A stretch of DNA of 64,000 bases, taken from positions 1-64,000 of the forward strand of contig CAYJPN010000017.1 in NCBI GenBank assembly GCA_964372115.1, in the 5' to 3' direction. This document shows positions 23,570 through 33,297 of this stretch, one piece after another (within the stretch, counting starts at the first letter, position 1; every line of letters begins with the position of its first letter). The DNA is from CG2-30-36-16 sp964372115 (GTDB taxonomy: Bacteria; Bacteroidota; Ignavibacteria; Ignavibacteriales; Ignavibacteriaceae). The position numbers and the translations under genes were made by a program. The notes under the pieces are model-generated. The model ran no database searches. It was not told where the DNA came from and worked only from the letters and a program-made list of their open reading frames with translations.

Positions 23570-25822
23570 TTAAAAGTCAAACACGCCTCTTGCGCCAAGC
23601 AATGTTTTAGAGGCAAGCTGGAATAGGTCATTCTGTTCGAATGTTATTTTTAAATCCGCACCCGGTACAAGCGCGGCGTCATTACGGATAGTTAACTGCC
23701 CGATGTTGTAATCGACAACATAGTCGGCTCCGGCTGTAAGTTCGCGGCCGTTCAGTCTAACCTTTACGGAGTTTTCCACAACGTTAAATCCGAGTTGATA
23801 TGTTGAACTAGCGCTGCCTGAATATTTACCAGTCAGCAGCCACTTATCTTTTGTCTTTTGCTGTTGTGCAAATGTTTTTGAAAGCGTATAAATTGCCGGA
23901 TAGCCAAGGGAATCACCCGGCGGTAAAGATTGTGGAAGGTTAATTCCGAACGGTTGTAATGTAGGAAAAACAATTTCACCAGTTGTTGTAAAAATGGTTA
24001 AAGAGGGACGGTAATCAAATACACCATCGGGTTGAGAATTAGTGCCACCGGCATCCGTTTTATCGAGCCCGAAAGCCGATAAAAATCTTGTGTTCCCCAT
24101 TTCAATCACAGGGTCCTGACCTTCAACTTCTCGTTTTATCTGGAATTCGAAACCTTCTTGTTTTATATCTCTGCCGCCAAGCGGATAGATATTTTTAAGA
24201 AGCAATTTCCATGCTTGTTCATAACTTGGCGACTGTGAAGGAGGCTGCAACCCGGCTGGTTTAACGAGTTTTAAGACAAGTCTCTGCGAATCGGTTTGAG
24301 CAGTAGATAAAAATTCACCAAAAGTTTGATCGCTGAGTCCACCCGCCTGTCCGCGTCTGTAAGCTACAGCTATAATATCATCATTAAAGTTAATTTGTGT
24401 ATTAAACGAAATGAAGCCTGTCTCTTCGTGGATGGTATAATCAACATCCCGTTCTAAAAGCAAAAAGCGCCCGGTTTCTGTCTGCCCCGGTTGCGGGGTA
24501 ATACTCGAACGATAACTGGCGGCATATTGAGTTCCGGTCGGAACATATGGAAGATCGATGTATGCGTTTGCGTATCTTTCTTTAGAAGGATCGCGGCCAA
24601 CAGTACTTATCGATTTCCATACTTCGATATCAATTACGCTGAGATCGTAATTAACCAGAGGTGTGGCGTTTGCATAATAATTCTCAAAAATCTTTGATTG
24701 ATCGGACGCGTAAATGGTATCGAGAAAATAATGCCGGGTCGAGTAATCGTAAGCGCGAATATTAAAATCCTGCGAAGTTGTACCACCGGTTACAGCTACT
24801 TCTTTTATCTCGCCTTTTTTCTGGCTCGCGAGTGTTGTTAATGTGAGAGGCCCGAGTTTGAACATCGCTTTAACACCGAATAAAGCTTCGCTGCCGCCGA
24901 CTAAAGGAGAAGTTTGAAGAGATACGTTTCCGGCTTCGATGCTTTGAATGATTTCATCTTCATACCCGGTGTATTTAATTTTTAATTGATTTTCGTACTC
25001 GAATGTGCGCTCTGTATTCCAGTCAGCATTTATCGCAAGTTTATCGCCTATGGTTCCGGCAACATTTATTTGTACCTGTTGCTTAAAATCCGGTTCGTTA
25101 CGAGTATTACCGAGGCGTGAAGCGGTAACACCTTCGGTTGTTTCATTACGCCATGCGCCGTGTATATCAACCGCGCCACCAATTTTTAAAGTAATCTTCG
25201 GTTCGCCGAAAATACTAAGCACACCAACACTCGGCAGCGGGATTTCAAAATCAGTTATATTTTTTATAAGTGAACCAAGATCTTTTTCGGTATTGGTTAA
25301 TTCATATTGATAACCAAGTTTTTCCCACAGTTCGCGTTCTTTTAATTTCAGCCTTGAGTTGATGTATTCATCAATAGGAATTGTTAAAAGTATTTTGGTT
25401 TGCTTGCCTGCAATCAATTCTTTTATCTCTACAAACTTACCTGTTGAATCGATTGTAATAACTCTTTTACGTGAAGTTTCCGGAGGAGCGGCAAAAAACT
25501 TTGATTCTTTTTTGCGACCGAGAGTGATGTACGGCTGGTCTACCCGTTGAAATCTAAAATACTTTAAACGTGATGTTGAATCCAACGAGCGTGGATCGAA
25601 CTTTAAAGAATCTTTTACACCGGTCGAATCACCGGGAATAAAAAGCGAATCAACTTTTTCATTAAAAGTAGAGTCTACCCCTCCCAATAGTGAATCGGGC
25701 TCAGCCAAAACATTACTGTTTTGTATAAGTGAGTTCAGCGGAAGTTGGAATTCGGATGTTTTTTCTAACTCTGGTGTTTTTTCGATATCGTTCGGATTGG
25801 CATCCGCGTAATAACGAAGCAA
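23570..25822 (-). CDS. sprA: T9SS outer-membrane translocon SprA, N-terminal part ending at an in-frame stop
   Basis: These 750 codons hold the N-terminal SprA domains: RVDQPYITLGRKKESKFF, ELWEKLGYQYELT, the plug-like LPSVGVLSIFGEPKITLKIGG, and NVAGTIGDKLAINADWNTERTFEYENQLKIKYTGYEDEIIQSIEAGNVSL. It ends GARGVFDF-TAA at 23570. Directly after the TAA, in the same frame, the family sequence goes on, so one nonsense codon splits the gene. The start is also odd. The TTG at 25822 would leave out the signal peptide. Upstream codons in the same frame encode a plausible export signal (IRIVSVCSILFFAAVN) but contain no ATG, GTG or TTG before 25,970. The gene is either decayed, carries errors in this sequence, or uses a rare start. 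Confidence 0.88.
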   Translation of the reverse strand: MLRYYADANPNDIEKTPELEKTSEFQLPLNSLIQNSNVLAEPDSLLGGVDSTFNEKVDSLFIPGDSTGVKDSLKFDPRSLDSTSRLKYFRFQRVDQPYITLGRKKESKFFAAPPETSRKRVITIDSTGKFVEIKELIAGKQTKILLTIPIDEYINSRLKLKERELWEKLGYQYELTNTEKDLGSLIKNITDFEIPLPSVGVLSIFGEPKITLKIGGAVDIHGAWRNETTEGVTASRLGNTRNEPDFKQQVQINVAGTIGDKLAINADWNTERTFEYENQLKIKYTGYEDEIIQSIEAGNVSLQTSPLVGGSEALFGVKAMFKLGPLTLTTLASQKKGEIKEVAVTGGTTSQDFNIRAYDYSTRHYFLDTIYASDQSKIFENYYANATPLVNYDLSVIDIEVWKSISTVGRDPSKERYANAYIDLPYVPTGTQYAASYRSSITPQPGQTETGRFLLLERDVDYTIHEETGFISFNTQINFNDDIIAVAYRRGQAGGLSDQTFGEFLSTAQTDSQRLVLKLVKPAGLQPPSQSPSYEQAWKLLLKNIYPLGGRDIKQEGFEFQIKREVEGQDPVIEMGNTRFLSAFGLDKTDAGGTNSQPDGVFDYRPSLTIFTTTGEIVFPTLQPFGINLPQSLPPGDSLGYPAIYTLSKTFAQQQKTKDKWLLTGKYSGSASSTYQLGFNVVENSVKVRLNGRELTAGADYVVDYNIGQLTIRNDAALVPGADLKITFEQNDLFQLASKTLLGARGVFDF

Positions 25823-26173
25823 TACCTGCAGCCAGATGTCCCGGTTGAGTTCTGTTATCTCAGGAGAACTAAATCCTAAATTTACAGCCGCGAAAAAAAG
25901 AATAGAGCATACAGAAACAATTCGAATGCTCTCTTTAACTGGGTTTAAATTATTCCGTTTAATATTAACCCTAATATAAATGATTATTAATTATACCGCT
26001 GTAGAAATGTGTCGATAGTTCTCCTAAATAAGTTTTTTAATTTGCTCGAAAAAATTAGCTAAAAACTTGAATAATTTCAACAAAACAACGAATCTCTTTT
26101 TATTTGCAGTCCGAATTTATTATTTATTTTACAAGGAGTTAAGGTAATTTTTTAGCAACAACTAAAATTCCCC
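25823..26173. other. Upstream region of sprA
   Basis: About 150 bp next to sprA remain open in the sprA frame and encode a hydrophobic signal-like segment, so the true gene probably begins within 25,823-25,975. The rest, up to the cupin gene stop at 26174, is AT-rich with no feature I can support. Confidence 0.4.
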
Positions 26174-26683
26174 CTATTTTTTTGTATTTATTCTATTTAT
26201 AAGCAATTTATGTAAGGGGTACTTAATGCTTAATTCTTTTGAATCGGCAAGCGCAAAATCACTAAAATTAAAACCGGGTGCAACTGTACAGCCAATAAGT
26301 GCAAATAATTTTTTATCAACTAATTCTGCTCCAAACCAACAACCTGCAGGTATTACACACTGAAACTGTTCTCCGTTTTCTATGCTTCTCCCGAGAGTAA
26401 TCGTTGACAACTCACCTGTCTCATTCAATATAAATATTTTTATAGCGCTTCCGTCATAAAAATGCCAAAGTTCATCGGAAGCAAGTTTATGAAAGGATGA
26501 GGTCTGCTCACCTTCCAATAAAAAATAAATAGAAGTTGAAAAATTTCGACTTCCTTTGTAACGAGCAGGAAGATATGTTTCTAGAATAGATTCCGAAGCG
26601 CGATAAATCTCTTTAAAATATCCCCCTTCCGGGTGAGCTGATAAATTTAATTTCTCGATATAAAATTCAGCCTGTGAGTTCAT
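26174..26683 (-). CDS. Cupin_5 (DUF985) family protein
   Basis: The product has 169 residues with no signal peptide. It has the DUF985/cupin_5 hallmarks: LNLSAHPEGGYFKEIYR near the start, RNFSTSIYFLLEGEQTSSFHKLASDELWHFYDGS in the middle with the metal-binding H and E residues, and VIPAGCWFGAELV plus LIGCTVAPGFNFSDFALA at the end. Members are small single-domain cupins. Some are epimerase- or dioxygenase-like, but no general substrate is known. The gene stands alone and is read away from gltA. Identity of the family is sure, function is not. Confidence 0.88.
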   Translation of the reverse strand: MNSQAEFYIEKLNLSAHPEGGYFKEIYRASESILETYLPARYKGSRNFSTSIYFLLEGEQTSSFHKLASDELWHFYDGSAIKIFILNETGELSTITLGRSIENGEQFQCVIPAGCWFGAELVDKKLFALIGCTVAPGFNFSDFALADSKELSIKYPLHKLLINRINTKK

Positions 26684-27057
26684 TGTTTCTCTTAATTTAT
26701 TTCACTCATTAAATTGATTAAAATATACTAATTAATTATTTATAACTCAATTTTACAGAATATTTTGTTATAAGTTAGTAGTTTATTAAGAAATTTTAAC
26801 TCGTATCTCGTAGTTGTTTTTAAAATAGTTTAAATAGTTATACAGTAATAAAAAATAAAGAAATATTAACCAAAATTAATTTTTTTATTTAATTTTTGAT
26901 TAATTTAAACCGTAATTAAAAGAAGACATTAGTTGATTAGGTAAAAGTATACGTTGTTTGAAAATTCTTTGAAATTGTCTAATACCTTTACATTCTTGAA
27001 AAATGAATATCCTGTTCTATTCAAAATCAAAATAAAATAATACTACTGGAGGTAGCA
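26684..27057. other. Divergent intergenic region between the cupin gene and gltA
   Basis: AT-rich DNA carrying promoters for both genes. Upstream of gltA a fair Bacteroidota-type promoter candidate is TTTG at about 26,957 followed about 22 bases later by TACCTTTA. A strong GGAGG ribosome site lies just before the gltA ATG, at about 27,047. No other feature is seen. Confidence 0.35.
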
Positions 27058-28368
27058 ATGTCAACATTAAAAAAGAAGTTGTTTGAAAAAATTGAAGGAT
27101 GGAGACCGAGAACAACCCGACTCATCAAGGAGTTTGGGAATGTTAAAATAGGTGAGGTCACTATCGAACAAGCTATCGGAGGCGCGCGGAGCGTAAAATG
27201 CCTCACCACAGATATATCTTACCTCGATCCTTACGAAGGAATTCGTTTTCGCGGATATACAATTCCGGAAACACTCGAACGTCTTCCTAAGGTGCCCGGA
27301 AGCGATATGCCGTATGTAGAAGGCTTCTTCTATCTTCTCTTAACCGGTGACGTGCCGACTGAAGCAGAAGCAATTGAAGTAGCCGAAGAATTTAAAACAC
27401 GTCAGCATGTTCCCTCTTACGTATTTGATGTGTTAAAAGCTATGCCGAAGGATTCACATCCGATGGCTATGCTTTCAGCAGCTATAGTTTCAATGCAAAA
27501 AGAATCGGAATATGTAAAAAGATACAACGAAGGTATAAGTAAAATGGATTATTGGGACCCTACTTATGAAGACGCTATGAATCTTCTTGCACGGCTTCCA
27601 AGAATAGCATCGTTTATCTATCGCTTAAAATATAAAGACGGCGATATTATTGAACCCGACACAAATCTTGATATGGGTGGAAACTTTGCTCATATGATGG
27701 GTATAAAAAAGCCATATGATGATGTAGCCCGTCTCTATTTTATTTTGCACAGCGATCACGAAAGCGGAAATGTAAGCGCACATACCGGACACCTTATAGC
27801 AAGCGCGCTATCGGATATGTATTATTCAATTTCCGGTATGGTGAATGGCTTAGCAGGTCCACTGCACGGATTAGCAAACCAGGAAGTACTTAGCTGGCTG
27901 CAGGGCGTTTCCGACAAAATGGGTGGAAAAATTCCTACTGAAGAGGAGATGCGTCAGTTTGTTTGGGATACATTAAAGAGCGGGCAGGTTATTCCCGGTT
28001 TTGGTCATGCGGTATTACGGAAAACCGATCCGCGTTACACCGCACAGCGAGAATTTTGTTTGAAATATCTTCCTAACGACCCGCTGTTCAAATACGTAGA
28101 TGTTCTTTATAAAGTTACTCCCCCGGTTCTGTTAGAACAAGGAAAAGCTAAAAATCCATGGCCGAATGTCGATGCACAATCCGGTGTAATCCAATGGCAT
28201 TACGGACTAACTGAATATGATTTCTATACAGTACTGTTTGCCGTAGGCAGAGCACTCGGAGTATGTGCAAACATCGTTTGGGATCGCGCGCTCGGTTACC
28301 CGATAGAGAGACCAAAATCAGTAACCACCGATATGCTTGAAGAAATGGCCGGAATAAAAAAAGCATAA
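27058..28368 (+). CDS. gltA: Citrate synthase, eukaryote-like type
   Basis: Condenses acetyl-CoA and oxaloacetate to citrate, at the entry of the TCA cycle, in the cytoplasm. The product has 436 residues and resembles mitochondrial citrate synthases more than the usual E. coli-type enzyme. The evidence is GWRPRTTRLIKEFGNVKIGEVTIEQAIGG at the start, YRGYTIPE-like FRGYTIPETLERLP, HSDHESGNVSAHTGHL with an active-site histidine near 234, GPLHGLANQEVLSWL near 270, PGFGHAVLRKTDPR near 314-327 with the catalytic His/Asp region, and ALGVCANIVWDRALGYPIERPKS at the end. GGAGG precedes the ATG. A terminator hairpin follows, so it is probably a single-gene unit. Confidence 0.96.
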   Translation: MSTLKKKLFEKIEGWRPRTTRLIKEFGNVKIGEVTIEQAIGGARSVKCLTTDISYLDPYEGIRFRGYTIPETLERLPKVPGSDMPYVEGFFYLLLTGDVPTEAEAIEVAEEFKTRQHVPSYVFDVLKAMPKDSHPMAMLSAAIVSMQKESEYVKRYNEGISKMDYWDPTYEDAMNLLARLPRIASFIYRLKYKDGDIIEPDTNLDMGGNFAHMMGIKKPYDDVARLYFILHSDHESGNVSAHTGHLIASALSDMYYSISGMVNGLAGPLHGLANQEVLSWLQGVSDKMGGKIPTEEEMRQFVWDTLKSGQVIPGFGHAVLRKTDPRYTAQREFCLKYLPNDPLFKYVDVLYKVTPPVLLEQGKAKNPWPNVDAQSGVIQWHYGLTEYDFYTVLFAVGRALGVCANIVWDRALGYPIERPKSVTTDMLEEMAGIKKA

Positions 28369-28404
28369 TTAATTCATAAAAAAATAATTTCAGAAAATTA
28401 TTTC

Positions 28405-28436
28405 GGGGCAGCTATTTTAGGCTGCCCTTATTAATT
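28405..28436 (+). terminator. Probable intrinsic terminator of gltA
   Basis: GGGCAGC / GCTGCCC arms around an 8-nt A/T loop lie 36 bp after the gltA stop, followed by TTATTAATTT. The stem is strong but the T-run is broken, so efficiency is uncertain. Confidence 0.65.
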
Positions 28437-28478
28437 TAAAGCATTTGTTGCAATAAACATGAATGATATGAGAACTAA

Positions 28479-31400
28479 ATGAATTTAGAAAACAGCTTGC
28501 TTCAAATACGTGATAAAATACTGGCAGGTAAGGCGTCATTTGAAACTGATGAAGAAAATATTTTATATAATAATTTTGCGTCCGCTTTAAAAACGATAAC
28601 AGATGATAATCTTTTTTCTGAAACATCTAATTTGTCGAATGTTGTTTTCGAGATTTTTGAAGCAGCAATAAATGCCGGACTTTCAAAAAATTTAATGGCA
28701 AGTATGCATGTTGATATCTTCTTTTCATTCGGGGAATATATTAACAAACCAACATCGGTTGTTCAGAAAAATTTAATCCATTCATATTTAGACAATTTCA
28801 GGTACTCACAATTCTTAAATAAAATTTACGACGAAAAACGGTGGGCAAAACTTGTTGAAGACCTGATACGTAAAAGCAATTTTAATTTTCGTGTTTTATT
28901 TTCGCGGCATACAAAAGAATACCGTGGCAAAACATTATTTAAAATTATTATAGATAAAACTACAACTGACTATTCTTGGAATGAATGCGATAAAATTATA
29001 AAAGACTATTCAAACGCTCTTATTAATATATTGACCGAAGTAGATGCGCCTGATGGTTTGGTTTCATTCTTAATGGAAAATGATCTTAACACTGCCCTGC
29101 TTGATATAGCTTGTCTAAGATCCGGTATTGTAAATGTTATGATTCCGGGCAACTCGGTATCGCAGCATATAGAATTTATATTAAATCAAACTGAGTCACC
29201 TGTGGTGGTGGTTTTCGATGACAAACAACTTGTTAAAATAAAAAGTGTACGAAAGGAACTAAAACACTTAAAGAAAATAATACTTCTAAAAGGCACAAGC
29301 ACGGATGACATGGTGATTACTTTTAACGAATTTGTTAAAGGCGGTAATAATATTGAGTCCGATATTTTAGAATTATATGAGAATAAAAAGAACATCGATG
29401 ATCTGGCATCTATAATGTACACATCGGGAACAACAGGAGAGCCAAAGGGAATAATGTTCTCAAACATGAATATTGTATATAAACGTTTCTGCCGTGCGAT
29501 GGCGATTCCGGAAATAGGCGATGAGGATAAATTTCTTGCATATCTTCCTCTCTATCATACATTCGGCAGATGGTTTGAAATGACCGGTACAATTTTTTGG
29601 GGTGCCGAATATGCTTTTATGGAAAATCCTTCGATTGAAACAATGCTGCTTAACATGCAAATGGTTAAACCTTCAATTTTTATCAGCATCCCAAAAAAAT
29701 GGAACCAAATTTATGATGCGGTAACTAATAGGGTTGATATAGAAGTTGATGATGAACAAAAAATTCATGAATCGGTTTTGGAATTAACCGGGGGGCATCT
29801 GCGTTGGGGATTGTCGGCTGCCGGCTTTTTACCTCCGGATGTTTTTCTATTTTTTCAGCGGCATGGTATTGAACTTATGAGCGGTTTCGGTATGACGGAA
29901 GCAACAGGTGGAATAACGATGACTCCTCCTAAAAAATATGTTCCGAATTCTCTCGGTAAAGAACTTCCCGGCATCGAAATAAAAATTGCTGATGATGGTG
30001 AGTTATGGATTCGAGGCGCATATGTTATGCTCGGTTACTACAAACAAAAACATGAAGAATCGTTTCTTGAAGGGGGCTGGGTTCCCACAGGGGACGTGAT
30101 GAAAATAGATGGAAAGGGTTTTATAGAAATTATTGATAGAAAAAAAGAGATCTACAAAAATGTTAAGGGTGAAACTATTGCCCCTCAGCGTATTGAAAAT
30201 TTCTTTAGAGATTTTGAAAATGTAAAACAGGTGTTTCTTGTCGGCGACCACCGTCCTTTTAACACGGTATTAATCTTTCCAAATTTCGAGACTGAAAATA
30301 GCTTGTTAAAAAGAATGACTAAAGAACAAAAGCAAAGTTATTTTTCATCACTCATAGTAACTGTTAATAACTTTCTTGCTCCTTTCGAAAGAATTGTTGA
30401 TTTCAGAATAATCGATAGACCGTTTAGTGAAGAACTCGGAGAACTGACGCCGAAAGGCACTTTTAAAAGAAGGAATATTGAAAAAAACTATGAAGTTCTT
30501 ATCGAACAGATGTACTCAAAAGATCATACATCACTTTACGCAGAAGGTATCGAAATAAGAATTCCTAATTGGTTTCTCCGCGAACAAGGCTGTTTGAGCG
30601 GTGATATAATAAAAGATGAAGAAGGGATAACAATACCAAAACTTGAACGCAACTTGATAGTTTCCATTCAGCAGAATGATAAATCACTCGTATTTATAGG
30701 CGACTATATATACAGGATGAAAACTCATTACATCGATTTTCAAACTTTACTAATCAATCCTTTATTCTGGCTTGGAAACAGAGGACTCCTCGAATTCGCT
30801 GGAGAAGGTATTTATCAATGGTATCGGCAGCATAGCGGCGAAGAAAAGCTAAACTTCTACGCCCCGACCGGAGAAATAATAAATTCTACAAACGAAAAAG
30901 AAAAACTTGCCGGGTTGTTAGAAAAAAAAGAATATTCAATGAACGGATTGAACTTTGCAATTTTATTACTGCAGTCGCAAATGCAGGACGAAACTAAAAT
31001 TGCCCTTCAGTATCTCCAAATGCTTCTTGAAGTTGAAACTCTCGCAGTTTCAAAAATTGCGCTTAATATTTTGTACCGACCTGCAATGTCCTCCGATATA
31101 AATGTTCGTCGTGATATGTTTAATTCCTGCTTGAAGATTGTGCATGGAAACTCTTTTAAAGAATTACTCGAATTATATCTCGCATATGATTATGATTTAT
31201 TAAATGAGAATGTTATTACCTCAATAGTTGAGGCAAGTAGTGGTTTAGGTAATCTCGATTCAATTGAAAAAATAGTTGCCCGGTTTATAAAAGAATGCGA
31301 TTATGCAAAAAGAATTTCGCACTCACCTGTTCCGTTTTTATTTAATTTGTTGAGTTATTATGGAATTCATCATCCCGCAGTGTTTAAGAGAATAAGACAA

Positions 31401-33254
31401 ACAGTATTGCATTTTAAAGTAAATGCAGAGTTACATGAACTTTGGATTCTAGCCGATCAGGCACAATTTAAATTACGCGAAGGTTTTAGAAATTGGTTAG
31501 GACCCAACCAAACAGTTGCCATTGATTTGGAAACCGGTGAAGAATACCGCTGGAAAGATGTTATAGCTTTTGAACCGGACATTGAAGATGCGGATAAAAA
31601 ACGAATAAGAGAAGGTATTGTATCGTCACCGCTCTTGCGTGAGGCAGTATTTTTATTCTCGGGCGGAACAATGATTACACTTAATAACATACTCCCTCAT
31701 GGAGTATGGATCAGCAAATTATTTGAAACATCAACCCGCTCTGTTTTTAGAGTTTCGATTCAAACCCGATTTCAGGGGGCATTTGACATAACATTAAAGA
31801 TCAACAAATGTTTACCCCGCGAAAATATGATGGAAGAATTCGGGTGGCTAATAGCAGCGGGAGCACAAATTGAAGGTTCCAAAATTGTTGATGACTTTGG
31901 CGGTTACTGGGAGGAACATGAAATTTGGACTGAGGAATTTGTACCCGGCGACCATATCGAAAAATTGATTCTGCGCGAAATAAAAAAACGAGGTGTAGAG
32001 GATGAATTAAAGGCGCACCATCTATGGCCGTTTTTTGTTTGGAATGCTGCATCGGTCTATTACTCATTTTGGAAAATGACAGGTTATAATTATCAAATTG
32101 AAAAACCCAGCCCGGCGGCTATTATTGTACCCGCACACGATTATCAAACCGGAAGCAGGCTAATTTCGATTGAACAAAGGATTCAATCGAAACATCTCGC
32201 AGAGTTTATAATCAATTTTAAAAACCATTTTATCTCATATTGCGAAACGCAATATAATTTTAAACAGCTCGATACTATCTGGAATTTTGTATTTGCCGGA
32301 ATCCTTGAGGTAGAAGGAACTGAAAACGGAATTGAGATATTACGTAAATTGAAAACGGATATTGTGGATTACGATCCGGATAAAAAGCTGCAGACTGAAT
32401 TGGATATTTTTATAACTCACATTGAAGAAGAAGGATTTGAACCACAGCGGCTATATTTTGCAGTTCGCCGCTTTCATCGTTGGTATCAATTAAATCATGA
32501 AGCTGCTCTCAGCGCACAGGCAGAGATGTTATATGAACTTTATGAAACTTATCATATGTACAATCTTGAAGAAAAACAACCTGAAACAAGAACACAATTT
32601 TTTCTTGGTACTGCCTTTTTTAATTCGGATAATAACATTAGAAAAGAATTAAAGGATATAATAACAAGACAGCGTAAAAGCGAAATAGGAAAAGATGAAC
32701 TACTGCGGCATATTTCAAACATTCAAAATGAATTTGAACTTGCAGAGAAAGAAAAGTTTTTCTTAACGCGTTTAAGTTTTCCCCATCTAAAACCATCAGA
32801 CACGGCGACGTTATTAAAAACAAAATCCGAATCAGCAATGGCGGCGAATCTTGTGGTTCATATGCATGATGATGATGGGAATTCATATCTAATAAGAAAC
32901 CCTATTACTCCAAAAGAAATATCGAAGCTGCACCAGTTGTTCATTGAAACAAACCTAATTGTAAATTTTAAACCCGAACATCACTTTTTAGTCGCTTTAA
33001 GCGAAAGGGGGTATATTATCGGGGGTTTATATTATTATGTTTCCGGTGAAGAGATGGTGCACATGGAAAAAATTGTTGTTTCCAATCGTTACCGGCGTAA
33101 AGGTATTAGTGAGGGACTAATGAATGAATTGTTTAACCGTTTACGCGATGAGCATATCAAATATATTACTACAGGTTTTTTCCGCCCTGAATATTTTTAT
33201 CGATTTAACTTCAAAGTTGAAAGAAAATATTCGGGCCTTGTAAAAGAATTATAA
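28479..33254 (+). CDS. Giant fusion: long-chain acyl-CoA synthetase (AMP-binding) with C-terminal GNAT acetyltransferase
   Basis: The product has 1591 residues, against about 600 for a normal acyl-CoA synthetase. Residues about 90-690 are the AMP-forming ligase: P-loop YTSGTTGEPKG (about 313-323), LPLYHTFGR, GFGMTEATGG (about 469), and WVPTGDVMKIDGKGFIEIIDRKKEIYKN. This activates a fatty acid with ATP and CoA. Residues about 700-1450 form a large, mostly helical region I cannot assign. One stretch in it (FDITLKINKCLP…EEFVPGDHIEKL) faintly recalls a kinase-type fold. Residues about 1465-1591 are a GNAT acetyltransferase, with MEKIVVSNRYRRKGISEGLMNELFNRL as the acetyl-CoA site. The layout suggests acyl activation coupled to acyl transfer on one chain. 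That coupling is inferred. Confidence 0.85.
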   Translation: MNLENSLLQIRDKILAGKASFETDEENILYNNFASALKTITDDNLFSETSNLSNVVFEIFEAAINAGLSKNLMASMHVDIFFSFGEYINKPTSVVQKNLIHSYLDNFRYSQFLNKIYDEKRWAKLVEDLIRKSNFNFRVLFSRHTKEYRGKTLFKIIIDKTTTDYSWNECDKIIKDYSNALINILTEVDAPDGLVSFLMENDLNTALLDIACLRSGIVNVMIPGNSVSQHIEFILNQTESPVVVVFDDKQLVKIKSVRKELKHLKKIILLKGTSTDDMVITFNEFVKGGNNIESDILELYENKKNIDDLASIMYTSGTTGEPKGIMFSNMNIVYKRFCRAMAIPEIGDEDKFLAYLPLYHTFGRWFEMTGTIFWGAEYAFMENPSIETMLLNMQMVKPSIFISIPKKWNQIYDAVTNRVDIEVDDEQKIHESVLELTGGHLRWGLSAAGFLPPDVFLFFQRHGIELMSGFGMTEATGGITMTPPKKYVPNSLGKELPGIEIKIADDGELWIRGAYVMLGYYKQKHEESFLEGGWVPTGDVMKIDGKGFIEIIDRKKEIYKNVKGETIAPQRIENFFRDFENVKQVFLVGDHRPFNTVLIFPNFETENSLLKRMTKEQKQSYFSSLIVTVNNFLAPFERIVDFRIIDRPFSEELGELTPKGTFKRRNIEKNYEVLIEQMYSKDHTSLYAEGIEIRIPNWFLREQGCLSGDIIKDEEGITIPKLERNLIVSIQQNDKSLVFIGDYIYRMKTHYIDFQTLLINPLFWLGNRGLLEFAGEGIYQWYRQHSGEEKLNFYAPTGEIINSTNEKEKLAGLLEKKEYSMNGLNFAILLLQSQMQDETKIALQYLQMLLEVETLAVSKIALNILYRPAMSSDINVRRDMFNSCLKIVHGNSFKELLELYLAYDYDLLNENVITSIVEASSGLGNLDSIEKIVARFIKECDYAKRISHSPVPFLFNLLSYYGIHHPAVFKRIRQTVLHFKVNAELHELWILADQAQFKLREGFRNWLGPNQTVAIDLETGEEYRWKDVIAFEPDIEDADKKRIREGIVSSPLLREAVFLFSGGTMITLNNILPHGVWISKLFETSTRSVFRVSIQTRFQGAFDITLKINKCLPRENMMEEFGWLIAAGAQIEGSKIVDDFGGYWEEHEIWTEEFVPGDHIEKLILREIKKRGVEDELKAHHLWPFFVWNAASVYYSFWKMTGYNYQIEKPSPAAIIVPAHDYQTGSRLISIEQRIQSKHLAEFIINFKNHFISYCETQYNFKQLDTIWNFVFAGILEVEGTENGIEILRKLKTDIVDYDPDKKLQTELDIFITHIEEEGFEPQRLYFAVRRFHRWYQLNHEAALSAQAEMLYELYETYHMYNLEEKQPETRTQFFLGTAFFNSDNNIRKELKDIITRQRKSEIGKDELLRHISNIQNEFELAEKEKFFLTRLSFPHLKPSDTATLLKTKSESAMAANLVVHMHDDDGNSYLIRNPITPKEISKLHQLFIETNLIVNFKPEHHFLVALSERGYIIGGLYYYVSGEEMVHMEKIVVSNRYRRKGISEGLMNELFNRLRDEHIKYITTGFFRPEYFYRFNFKVERKYSGLVKEL

Positions 33255-33297
33255 ATTATAACCGAATCAATTAAATAATAATTTTCCGGACAATTTA

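Noticed and set aside
23570..23572. Genetic-code change with TAA read as an amino acid to explain the sprA stop
   Set aside because: TAA is used as a normal stop in neighbours such as porX and tsaE, with the next gene starting at or just after it.
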